NCBI GenBank assembly: GCA_950097015.1
Contig: CATNEN010000001.1
Location: 10,015,001 to 10,079,000, forward strand
DNA: 64,000 nucleotides
Direction of reading: 5' to 3'
Source of the DNA: Macrostomum hystrix
Lineage: Eukaryota > Platyhelminthes > Macrostomidae
The notes beneath the pieces are model-generated. The model was given only the letters and a program-made list of their open reading frames with translations. It did no database searches and was not told the DNA's origin. Position 1 is the first letter of the stretch. Each line of letters opens with the position of its first letter. Both the position numbers and the translations under genes were made by a program. Shown in pieces: positions 33,081 through 44,300 of the stretch.

Positions 33081-33460
33081 CCTATTAACAATAATTGCAG
33101 GAGGGCTGCGGGCAATGGCACTTCATTTAGACATTTAGTGACACTAGACCCACAACCAGTGAGGAGGCAATTCTAACCATTTCACTGACTCCTGAGCACA
33201 CACACACACTGATACTTTACAAAGGCATATGCTCACATAGGTGTGTACATCTGCCCTGACTTTCTCATTGTCAAGCAGTGTACACTTCACTGTGCTTCGG
33301 AGGTTAGCCCACAAGGGCATAAATTGCACAAGCCCTCAAGCCTTCTCTCTGTGGCTGCACCCCAAATAAATGTGGCCTCACCATGGAATTGAACTTAGGG
33401 ACCATGTTGTGAGAGGGGGAGACACATTAACCGCTCTTCCACTGACCCTCGTCTGTCCCT
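33081..33460 (-). mobile_element. SINE family A, most complete copy with tRNA-like head
   Basis: On the minus strand the element opens with AGTGGAAGAGCGGTTAATG (A-box-like) and AAGTTCAATTCCATGG (B-box-like) about 35 bp apart, matching tRNA spacing. It continues through a body of about 300 bp (TTTGGGGTGCAGCCAC, GGCAGATGTACACACC) to GCAGCCCTCCTGCAATTATT. This identifies the family as a tRNA-derived SINE. Four other partial copies are in the window. Confidence 0.75.
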
Positions 33461-33469
33461 AATATAGCA

Positions 33470-33840
33470 CATAAATATAGGGCAAACTAGACTACAGCAT
33501 GGCACACCATGTAGCCATGCTGTAACTCCATCTAGTAGTGTTTTTTCTGTGCTTTGCTCATTTAAATGCACTTACTATAATATAAAACAAAATTTCTTAA
33601 CTTTATGCCTATTGTAAATTGTATTAAAATTTAATATTTGTAGGGGCCTAGTTCAACAATTTATTATGATATACATGAATATTAGTAAATTGACATAACT
33701 GCAGCTTGTTTCTATTAAATTATAGGATGACCAGTGTTGCACAGTGGCCACCCCTTCTAAGGAGAGTTTTCTAGAAAAAATGCAAAGCAGTGACCAAACA
33801 ATTATTTTCAAAATATTGACTGCCTTTTTTCTGCCCTAAA
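33470..33840. repeat. Diverged duplicated segment, copy 2
   Basis: The partner of 32240-32500, with the same order of blocks and many substitutions and small indels. It directly adjoins the SINE at 33081-33460. Confidence 0.65.
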
Positions 33841-33888
33841 ATTTTTTATTGAAGTTTGCTATTAACTTTTTTTGCTATTTTGTGGTTA

Positions 33889-34759
33889 TGTTACAGGCCT
33901 CTGTCTATGTTCTTACTAAATTTTATTTCCAATAATGCGAATCCCACTGCTGTTACCAAAGTTGTCCTAGGGCTTCTCTCTATTCAATACAATGTCACCA
34001 AAGTTGTTGTAGGGCTGATTTAATCCTACCAAAGTTGTACTAATATTTAATATGCCACCAAAGTTGTTACAGGCTTCTACACTTTTTATTCACTTTATTC
34101 AAGTACTGTCTTTATGTCAATCTTATAAATATCTTTAATTATTTGCTTTATGTATTTCTTATCTCAATTCAAATTGGTAGCGTTTAGGTATTCAAATATG
34201 GTAGCGTTATGTATTCAATCTGGTAGCGTTTACAATATGGCCGGTATTTATCTCCTCTATTTGTTTACTTATAACTTTTTCTATATCAGTCTTTATTCAT
34301 CTTTATCCGTTTTTATCACTCTTCAATTACTCTTCAATTTCAGTCTTAAATTCAATCTTTAATCCAGTCTTTCATTCAGTCTTCAATTCAATCTTCAGTT
34401 CAGTCTTTCAGTCCGTCTTGGGCTTTCCAGTGGATCTAGAGTTACAGCTTTCTCTTCACTCTATTTACTTCTCTTTCGCAATGCCTCTTTTTCTCAAATA
34501 ACTTTAACACGAACACTTCAAATTCAAGCTTTCTTTATTATGAACTTCGTCAGGCACGAGGTTATTTTCTCTCCTCTTTTGCTCGTGTATTTATACTAGT
34601 TCTCTCCTCTTCACTTCATTATAACTTTTACGATTTGTGTGTTCTGTGCATTTAAACAAAATTCGGTGCATTAAAACAATTCAGTGTATTAAAACAAAAT
34701 TTAAAACATTTTCTAAGAAATGTACGTAACGTGTAAAAATGAAACATAACCCTACATCA
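33889..34759 (-). repeat. LTR (3' in element sense)
   Basis: 871 bp and nearly identical to 36459-37329. It contains four spaced copies of an ACCAAAGTTGT motif between about 33955 and 34065. A 70-residue plus frame at 34150-34362, identical in the other LTR, is LTR sequence and not a gene. Confidence 0.88.
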
Positions 34760-35559
34760 ACTGACCTCCCTTAAAGTCAGATTTGAATGCACGTACTGTA
34801 AGTGAAAATATGACTATATACACAAAAATTGAACTATAGGTGAACATATCGGCACGAAATATACAAAAATACAAAAATATGGTACTAACAAAACAACATA
34901 AACCTTCACCAAAAAGAAATTAAGTCCATAAATGTCCTTCACTTTCATTTAAAATGCGCATGGGGCAGGTAACACTCGATAGTAAGGCCAGCCGATTTGA
35001 CAGAAGGCCCATCTAAATTCCATGTTAGTCACCTTTCGATGTAGAGTCGCTGTCTGTTTCTTCTTGTTCTGACTCATTCGCTTCCTCTTGCCTTTCGCTT
35101 TCATTGTCAGGGATTGCTCTTTGTTCTGCATTGTTTTCGTCTTCGGATTCCTCATTTGGCATATTAGCTCTCCATCTAATTCTGTCTTCTTCTTCGGATT
35201 CGTCTTCTTCTTCATTAATGACAATTACATTTATTTATTTATTTAAGGTGGCCTGACCTCCCTTAACTTTTGACCGTGTGGTGTGACTAGCTTTGTGATC
35301 TCCCTTTCTTGTTTGTTCTGCGGATTGTAATGTGATCTGTGTGTTTGGCACTGGTGTAATGTTATTTCTATGCACAATTAATTTCTCTCCTACTCTTTCT
35401 CCTTCGATTTCTCTCTTTTAAATTCCAGCATATCCATCACCCTTGGGAATCTGACGTGCTTAATAGCTTGATTCCTTAAACGAGTGAATTTGGATAGCTA
35501 TCACAGAACAGTGATTCTTCTCGAAATTTCTTCTTCTCTCATTTTCTCAACTTTTGGGG

Positions 35560-35690
35560 AATCTCTAGATCTCAGGAGCAGACTAGATTAACTGTCTCCA
35601 CTTTTTATCTTTCTCTCTCCCCTTTCTCAAATTTGAGGCATCTCTAGATCTCAGGAGCAGACTAAATTAACTGTCTCCACTGTTGATCTC
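35560..35690. repeat. Two tandem copies of about 80 bp inside the LTR element
   Basis: CTAGATCTCAGGAGCAGACT and the following sequence occur twice, at about 35570 and 35645, within the interior of the 3.4-kb element. Confidence 0.6.
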
Positions 35691-36458
35691 TTTTCTCCAC
35701 TTCCTTCTTGGAAATGTTCTCTTTTTGCTTGAGCCTTCAATGAGGCTAGACAGCACAATTGACATTCCAACTTTTTACTTCTTTGCATTCGGTAGCTGGG
35801 TCAGACCGTCTGGCTGGCCAATTAAGCGTACCTCCTGCACAACTTCTCGCAACTCTTCTCATCAATTCTCAACTCTTTCTCAAAGTCAAGTGATTATTCC
35901 ACTTTTTCACTTTCAATTGCTCACTTTTACTGCATCACTGCATATGTGTATATGTGTGTGTGTTTGTGTTTCTGTGATGTATTTGTTCTCCCAATCAGGC
36001 ACCTTATTTTTTGTATTTCTTTTTATTATTTTTATTGTCTTTTTACGCAATTTATATACAAAGCATTTTTATACACTATTTACAGATTCTGTTTTGTCTT
36101 TCAAAGTTATTGTCTTCACTTATTCTCGGAGCGTCTCAAGACGACTCTGCACACATGGTAACCTGGTCTTTTGTCCTCTTGTTCTTTGCTGATTCAGCTT
36201 TTTATTTCTGTTGATGTTCCGGGTGTGCCACACAGGTAGCACCTGTTAAACATGTGGAAGTTGTCATTCATTATGGTCTCGTGATTCCTTCTTCCTCTTC
36301 CAGCTGATCTCTTCTCATTTGCCTGCTGTCCTTCAAACAATGAGGGATGAGCTGGCTGCTGGTTCAACATGACCATCATAATCACGACTAGGAGTAACAT
36401 GCTTGTGAAGTCTGATAATTTGCGCTGTTTCTAGATCCTTTACCGCTGCCACCAAAGT

Positions 36459-37329
36459 TGTTACAGGCCTCTGTCTATGTTCTTACTAAATTTTATTTCC
36501 AATAATGCGAATCCCACTGCTGTTACCAAAGTTGTCCTAGGGCTTCTCTCTATTCAATACAATATCACCAAAGTTGTTGTAGGGCTGATTTAATCCTACC
36601 AAAGTTGTACTAATATTTAATATGCCACCAAAGTTGTTACAGGCTTCTACACTTTTTATTCACTTTATTCAAGTACTGTCCTTATGTCAATCTTATAAAT
36701 ATCTTTAATTATTCGCTTTATGTATTTCTTATCTCAATTCAAATTGGTAGCGTTTAGGTATTCAAATATGGTAGCGTTATGTATTCAATCTGGTAGCGTT
36801 TACAATATGGCCGGTATTTATCTCCTCTATTTGTTTACTTATAACTTTTTCTATATCAGTCTTTATTCATCTTTATCCGTTTTTATCACTCTTCAATTAC
36901 TCTTCAATTTCAGTCTTAAATTCAATCTTTAATCCAGTCTTTCATTCAGTCTTCAATTCAATCTTCAGTTCAGTCTTTCAGTCCGTCTTGGGCTTTCCAG
37001 TGGATCTAGAGTTACAGCTTTCTCTTCACTCTATTTACTTCTCTTTCGCAATGCCTCTTTTTCTCAAATAACTTTAACACGAACACTTCAAATTCAAGCT
37101 TTCTTTATTATGAACTTCGTCAGGCACGAGGTTATTTTCTCTCCTCTTTTGCTCGTGTATTTATACTAGTTCTCTCCTCTTCACTTCATTATAACTTTTA
37201 CGATTTGTGTGTTCTGTGCATTTAAACAAAATTCGGTGCATTAAAACAATTCAGTGTATTAAAACAAAATTTAAAACATTTTCTAAGAAATGTACGTAAC
37301 GTGTAAAAATGAAACATAACCCTACATCA
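36459..37329 (-). repeat. LTR (5' in element sense)
   Basis: 871 bp, partner of 33889-34759. The differences I see are single bases (for example GTCACC/ATCACC, TCTTTATG/TCCTTATG, TTTGC/TTCGC). Confidence 0.88.
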
Positions 37330-38230
37330 GTTAATTTTTATTGTTAATCAACTCAAATTTTGCCTAGGTTTTTTGTGCAAAATGGATGCAAATGTCACAA
37401 AAAAATTGTAAATGGCATCCAAAATCTTTATCCTGATGTGAAAGTGGCATCCTGCTTATTCAACTACAGATATGGACTTTCCAATTTACTCGTGGGGAAA
37501 TTGGATGTTGTATTTTTAAATGGAGTTACGATACTAACTAGTGACTAGCTGCACGAATGGTAGACCACTTTTTAATGGGTTATGCAGATGGAAAAGTAAT
37601 AATTTTCCCACGTTGCGCACCCAATGCACATCAATTTAGGCTAGTTGTCAAGTGTGTGTGAGCATTTTTAGAGATATTGCAGAAATAATACAATTTGTTA
37701 TGACGTGGGGCAAAATTGGCACCATTTTAAATGCCATCTTCCATGGAAATCACATCACCGATGGTCAATGTGCGATCAGCACGTGAGAGCAAAACTTGGC
37801 AGACATGAATTATAAGCGCACATGGTGAAGAGCAAATTATTGATATTTCATGAATGCGAAAATTACAAAATTTACAAAGATTATCACAAGTGAACACTAA
37901 ACTGGGTACATAATAAACTGATTACCTAATAAATAGAATAATAACATCATCAGTTTAACATCGATGTTTATGGACTAGCGATATCAAAATATATATCTAT
38001 ACTAGCTTTTTTTGCCCGTTGTTTTTGGGGCAGAAATTTAAAGCAAAGCAGTAAGCAATTCACGTCTCTGTATTAACTTTATAGTGAAGGTCACCATTTA
38101 TTTATTTACTGCATTAGTGAAAAGTGAAGAGTTTGTTTAAGGGCATTTTAAGTAAAAAATAAGTGAAAAGTTTGTCCAAACAGCCCCCTCTTGATTACTT
38201 CTTTAGAAACATGTCTCTTAGCCACTCCTC

Positions 38231-38520
38231 TATACAGTCAGTGGCAGATCAAGGAATTTTGTTTTGGGGCGGTCTGTCAGGGGAGCGCCATGAGAATCAC
38301 AGAGAGGGTGCCAGCGGCCGAAAAAGGGCGCCAGGAGCCAAGAAAGGGCGCCAGCGGCTGAAAAACGGGAGCCAGCGGCTGAAAAAGGGGCGCCAGCGGC
38401 CGAAAAGGGGCGCCAGTGCTGCGACTGGTGCCCCTGGTGGGGGCATCTTATTCCCATGATTAAAATTTAGGGGGGCGACTGCCCCCCCGCCCCCCCCCTA
38501 AATCTGCCTCTGTATACAGT
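38231..38520. mobile_element. hAT-type MITE with 8-bp TSD TATACAGT
   Basis: The 274-bp element 38239-38512 is flanked by TATACAGT at 38231-38238 and 38513-38520. Its ends are CAGTGGCAGATCAAGG and the complement of CAGAGGCAGATTTAGG, an imperfect 16-bp terminal inverted repeat. The interior has tandem GCGCCAGCGGCCGAAAAAGG-like units of 20-24 bp and a run of Gs and Cs near the right end. An 8-bp TSD is typical of hAT elements. Confidence 0.8.
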
Positions 38521-38664
38521 ATGCATGTACACGCGTATACATAAGGAAAATAGCCATGGCATAACAATAACAATGTCAAAGAAACAAAATTAAACTGTTT
38601 CAGAGTTCAAAGTTAGACAGGTCAAGGTCAATTCGTGACTACTTTTCTATTAATTGCTTGCGAG

Positions 38665-38898
38665 TCACCTCAAGGCCTGGGGATACACCACATTCTTTGT
38701 TCTTCCCCTTGGTGCGAAAATGAATAGGCCAGCTAGAGTTCCAACACGGGAGCAGGCGACATAAAGCTGCCCATGCGAGAAGCAAGGAGTCTCCAGGTTG
38801 ATGCCAGCCACCTTCAGCGACTGTCCCTGAGCCTTGTTAATAGTCATCGCAAAGCACACTCTCACAGGGAACTGCAGTCGCTTGAACTGAAATGGCAT
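38665..38898 (-). pseudogene. Helitron Pif1-like helicase, C-terminal fragment
   Basis: 77 residues matching the last motifs of a Pif1-type helicase: FAMTINKAQGQSL (motif V), HGQLYVACSRV (motif VI) and a C-terminal NVVYPQAL. It differs from the helicase end of the Helitron at 41389-47605 (FAMSVHKAQGKTL, LYTACTRSR), so it comes from another Helitron lineage. No upstream helicase motifs are nearby; it is a truncated relic inside the foldback structure. Confidence 0.85.
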
Positions 38899-39697
38899 GA
38901 ACTGAAATGTTGATATACATTTCCATAGTTACTGATCATATTTTGAAATTCTACCTCTATGTATCAGTGCATAACATACTGTCTAATTTATACTCCTTTA
39001 TTGTGCTTCATTTGATCAGCATACTTGCAGTATTATGTGTTGCACATAGACTCTATAATTACAACTATATTCCAATTATTATCTGATCAATTGCATTATC
39101 TGATACATATCATTACTATATATATATAGATATATATATTGATATTGTATATATATCACATATAGCATTATTCCATATCCCATATTCCATATTGCATTGA
39201 TATCCCATATATATCATCACTATATATAGATATATATTTTGATATTGCTAGTCCATAAACGTCGAAGTTAAACTGATGATGTTATTATTCTATTTATTAG
39301 GTAATCAGTTTATTATGTACCCAGTTTAGCGTTCGCTTGTGATAATCTTTGTAAATTTTGTAATTTTCGCATTCATGAAATATCAATAATTTGCTCTTCA
39401 CCATGTGCGCTTATAATTCATGTCTGCCAAGTTTCGCTCTCACGTGCTGATTGCACGTTGACCATCGGTGACGCGATTTCCATGGAAGATGGCATTTAAA
39501 ATGGTGCCAATTTTGCCCCACGTCATAACAAATTGTATTATTTCTGCAATATCTCTAAAAATGCGCGCACACACTTGGCCTAATTTGATTCGCATTAGGT
39601 GCGCAACGTGGGAAAATTATTACTTTTCCATCCGCATAACCCATTAAAAAGTGGGCTACCATTCGTGCGGCTAGTGACTAGTTAGTGTTACGATGGA

Positions 39698-41388
39698 GTT
39701 TGGATGCCAAATTCCAATGGCATCAGGACTCTATGAATGGCATCCGGAATTTGAACCCCAATGCAGAAATGGTATCCAAATTAAAAAAACCCAGATGGTA
39801 GCTACCTCTTTCCCTAGCTAACTCTGTACTATAGACCTATCTATAAAAGTATGCTGATTACTACTATTACTAATAGCTAGTCTTATTTAGCCAGCACTCA
39901 CTTATCTAAATAAGCTGGCCAATATTTGTTGGCACAAAACTCTCTTTATGTTGTTTTAGTTGTAGTTGTAGTTTATATAGCAGTAAATCAGTACATGCAT
40001 TTAAAATTACTTACTCTATACCATAACAATTTGAATGATATTACTTAGTATATAATTGTATGTATATTATATTATATTATATTATATAAAATTATATTAC
40101 TATAATTTATATCTACTATTGTCTTTAAGGCTACAAGCATATGCCATATGTAATGTATAAATATATTAGTGTATACCACTAGCATGTTATAGGGTAATGT
40201 ATCATCAACTGAACAAGAATGTGCATTTTTTAACTTTGAACCTAAGGTACAGATTTTCTATTTAAGATATGATGATAAATCAAAAGCCAAGTTATAGTTA
40301 TATCTTTCTAACAGTTATATCTTTCTAAAAAAGTATCTGCTTTTGCTATTTCGTCAAATAGAAAAAAGTTATTAGTGTTTTTCATCTAAAACCGAACAAT
40401 GATTTTCACGTATCTTGAAACTAAACAGAATTTTATGTTCGGTTTTATAATTTTAGTGAGTGGTTTAATCTAGTGAATTATCATGAATTATGTCATTTGA
40501 AAGCATTTTTCATACTCTATAAATAAATACATTTATGGTAATTTAATTGGGAAGCAACCTCATACAATCTTAGTCGAAAGTATATGCTGAAAAAATGTTG
40601 TTCAAAAGTATGCTTTTGCAATAAAAATTTCTACTGAAACGTCCATATCTTTAAAGAAATATGATTTGGGTGGCCCACTGATTTGGAGTGGAGCGAGATT
40701 CGCAGTGAAGCAGATCACTTTAAGTTGATAAATAGCATACACTGAAGTTATTTCAATTGTTTCACCAATTGAAATAAAAAAACGAGCGGAGCGTGAGGAA
40801 CTGCATTACGATAGTTCCCCTGACAGCTATGACAGAAGTGACAGATCTTTCCCCATTTGGGAATGGGATGGACTCAATAATCTCATTAGCCACCTATCAT
40901 AAAGATTGCAAATAGTGCAAATAGGTTTAGAGTTGTGTATACATGGCCATAGTCATAGTCAGCGTTAATAGTCAAAGTCAGTGTCATTTTCATAGTAATT
41001 TAGTCATAGTCATAGACATAGACATCCAGCTATCCAGAGCCTTGGTCATCAGGTCGAATTGCAAGTCAGTCAGTCGGGCCTTATTAGCTGGTCGAAAGCA
41101 CTGTCTGAGAATCAGTTCAGAGTCCTGCTTAACACCGTGCAACTGTCGGGTGCTGTTTGTTCGGCTGACCATAGTGATGCTGCTGCTGCTGCTGATGAGT
41201 GCCTGTAGTTCGCGAGGAATGACGACTACAGTAGTTTCACCAATTGAAATAAATACGAGAGAAGTATGAGGAAGCCAAGGTAGTAATTCGTGAGTTAACT
41301 GAATTCATGGCGACCCGACCCCACATTCCATGAGCGCCTCAAAAGCTAAAATCCTGGACAGCGTTCAAAAGGAATAAAAATGCTCACT
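39698..41388. other. AT-rich spacer downstream of the Helitron gene
   Basis: It includes a short ATATT microsatellite at about 40070-40095. A segment TTTCACCAATTGAAATAAA at about 40760 recurs at about 41235, each followed by a diverged GAGCGGAGCGTGAGGAA/GAGAGAAGTATGAGGAA sequence. These duplicated segments could belong to a Helitron 3' end, but I could not find a certain CTRR-hairpin terminus. Confidence 0.4.
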
Positions 41389-44300
41389 TTAAAGCTGTTG
41401 CAGACGTTCCGCTGTAATCCTGCAACGTTGGTGAAATTGCTCGAACACCATTCGTCGAAGCCTGAACGAAGACGATTGGGCCATTTGCTGGAATACTATG
41501 AAAGGCGGCAGAGACATGAACAGCAGATCCTGTATTCTGCGACTCCGAGTGCAGGCAGTGTACAACAGACCGGGTGTGAACTCTCTGCGATCCAGGTGTA
41601 AAATTGCCTTCTCCAACGTTTTTCCCTGAGCCTTGTGTACTGACATTGCAAAGGAAAGCTTTAGAGGAAACTGCTTCCTATATCTGACGTTGGTGTCATC
41701 GTCTGCCACGCTCGTCACTGGGACTAGAGCGACAGAGTGAGCAATTTCAGGCAGGAATGGAGGTCCAGAGAATCCAGGAAAACACACGACAATGACATCA
41801 GGCAGATCGGGAGGGCTGCGTCCAGGAAGATAACAGATGTCGTACACTATGCCTTCACTTCCATTCGTCAGACCAGCAGTAACCCAGATGTTGCGTGTCA
41901 ACATGACCTGGGCTCCAACTGCCAGATAAAGTTTATTACTTAGTCCTTCGATGCGCACAGTTCCTCGGCTGTTAAATGAATGAATTCCAATGATAGGCTC
42001 CTGCATTGAAATCAGTGCTGTTCGATCGCATACATTCTTGACAGAATTCACCATGCAAATGTGCGTGGCTCCAGCAAATTCCAGCTGCTCATCTACAGCA
42101 ACAGAGTTGAATAGTCTCTCCTGCCAATGCCTGTAGTCGGCAATTGTAAACGTGCCATCACGAAGCCGCTGTAATTCATCGCGAAACTGCAACTCTGACT
42201 GGCCCGTTTGTCTCTCATTGACAGCTAATTCAAAACAGTCTGTGAAAAGCTCGAAGAGAATAGTAGCATCAGAGTGCATCTTGGTGGCGTATTTTGGGTT
42301 TTCAGCAAACAACGGAGTGTCCTTCACAGGCGGTAGTTGACACCAGTCACCCAACAGAACGATGGAAATCCCACCAAAAGGCTTTGTTGCATTGGCTGGA
42401 AAAAGCTCTCTCAACCGATGATCAATGCATGCAAAAGCTAATTTACCCATCATGCTTTTCTCGTCAATGAACAGCATGCGCAAATTTTTATGCTGCGCTT
42501 GCAAACGCACTAGCTGCTCTGCTGATAACGGTTGGATATTTTTAGGCTTCAGTGGCAAGCTCAACAGGCTATGAAGCGTGCAACCACCAATAAGATTTGC
42601 TGCGCAGCCTGAGTAGGCAGCAACTTGAGCCACAGAGCTGTCATTCAAGGAAGCAGAGCTTCTCTGACGCAAACTTTCTGTAAGATGTTGAAGAATGCAC
42701 TTCAATGTGAATGACTTGCCACAACCAGCAGCTCCAGAAATGTCAACATAAATAGGTTTAGGCCATTCACTCTGCAGATCAACAATGCAACGGACATATT
42801 CATCGAGTTTTTGTGTAATATATGTAAAAATCTGTCTCTGCTTTACGTTAAGCGAATTTGGGTCAATCATGTGGACATCATCGGTAACTTTTGCTTTATC
42901 ACCAATCTGGTTATACTGTTTAGTTGTATTCTTCAACCAATGAACACCAGCTTCAATTTGCTGAAGAGAGAGCCTTCTATTGCAGCAAGCGTAATCAGAT
43001 GCTCGAGCCATTTTTTCCAGCTCCTCTTGTTCATCGTCGGAGTCAACCTGAAGCTCTTCGTTTGGATTATTCCTATGCACACCAGTCCAGTCCGCCTGGA
43101 AAATCAGATTATTTGGCACGGGAAGATCATCGGGAACGAGTTCAGCTTCATTGGAGTCGTCACGACAATTGATAATTCTTTCTGCAATGTCGTCGACAAC
43201 CTTCTTAGGTCCCCTCTGCGGCAGCTGAAGTTGATAGAACTGTTCCTTAACATAAGATGGACACCTCGAGTTGTTTTTGACGAATTCAGCGAGCATCACA
43301 TCGGCTGTATCGATTTCTAATTCGCTTGGCTTGGCACCCGGTAGGTGCAGAATCAGCTGCTGCCAGCAGAATTGTTTATACTGTGGCGAGCCTTTCACGG
43401 GTGCTTTGACAATTGAAGGCACCACATGTGGAATGTAGGCAGTGTTGTGCGAACCTCGTTCACCACTGCCTAGTGGCCTCCACTTGGAACTGTAGCTACT
43501 CACAAATTCATACAATGTGACAAGCCGAGGGTCCGTAGTAACATCTCCACTGATAAAAGCTTGCAAGAGATTAAAAAAGTTTGGGTCTTCGTCTTTGCTC
43601 CAGTAAAGTTCTGCCCAATCAATTGAGTTCTTTGCTAGAAGTTTCTTACCACCCAAGCTGACCGTACGAAATTCGCGTCCGAATTCAACAAAGTGTTGGT
43701 TAAATATTAGGTGAAATGCTTCTTGCATTGAGTAGTCGCGCTTTCCAGTCCACTGAATCAGCAGCTTCTGGTACACAGATGCGCGTGTTTTATCCAGTGC
43801 ACTACTTGAACTTTTCAGCACGTCGGCAGTAATAACGGAAAATGCATCTGAGCTTCCTTCGCCTTTCAGGGTGTACTTCATGAGGTACTTTAGCAGCGAC
43901 GAATAAGATTGCACCAACTGGACATCAACGTTGCTTCTGAAAATTTGCGCTAATTCTGGCACGTGTGAAACAACGAAAGGGTGATTACGAATTACAAGCA
44001 TCCCACTCCGGTCAAAAACTATGTTACTGTGCGTACCTCCTCTACGATAAAAAGTTTCTGGTTTGGATTCTCCTTCACGAACGCCAGAATTGCAGGGCCA
44101 AAGAAAATAATCGACCAAATCACGAGGAAACTGAAAACGGCACTTATCACTATTATGTTTAAAGCAGGACGACTTGCCCTTCCGGCAGTCATGAAGCAGG
44201 GTTCGGTTTGTTAAGAGAGTGTAGTCATGACGCAAAACGTCTTTTAGTGCAGAACGCTCCTTGGCACTGGCAGCGACATCTGAATAGCGCATTCGAAGGC

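Larger units (their letters stand above)
33885..37333 (-). mobile_element. 3.4-kb non-autonomous LTR retrotransposon, TSD GTTA
   Basis: Two direct repeats of 871 bp, 33889-34759 and 36459-37329, differ at only about three positions. They start TG, end CA and are flanked by GTTA (33885-33888 and 37330-37333). The element reads on the minus strand. Next to the 5' LTR is a primer-binding-site-like ACTTTGGTGGCAGCGG just below 36459, and next to the 3' LTR is a purine tract AAGGGAGGTCAGT at about 34760-34775. The 1.7-kb interior lacks protease, reverse transcriptase or integrase. A short minus frame near 36250 with CYLCGTPG may be a degenerate Gag zinc knuckle. Near-identical LTRs indicate recent insertion, so it was probably mobilised in trans. 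Confidence 0.85.
37523..39697. mobile_element. Foldback structure with arms of about 480 bp
   Basis: 37523-38002 and 39222-39697 are inverted copies by eye at about 93-95%, extending from CTAACTAGTGACTAGC on the outside to ATATCAAAATATATATC on the inside. Between them lie a hAT-type MITE (38239-38512), a Helitron helicase fragment (38665-38898, minus) and AT-rich DNA. It may be a foldback transposon or a head-to-head duplication of a larger element. No transposase or clear TSD was found. Confidence 0.75.

Noticed and set aside
34150-34362. 70-residue frame repeated identically at 36720-36932
   Set aside because: Duplicate because it is in both LTRs of one element; no family or conservation beyond that.
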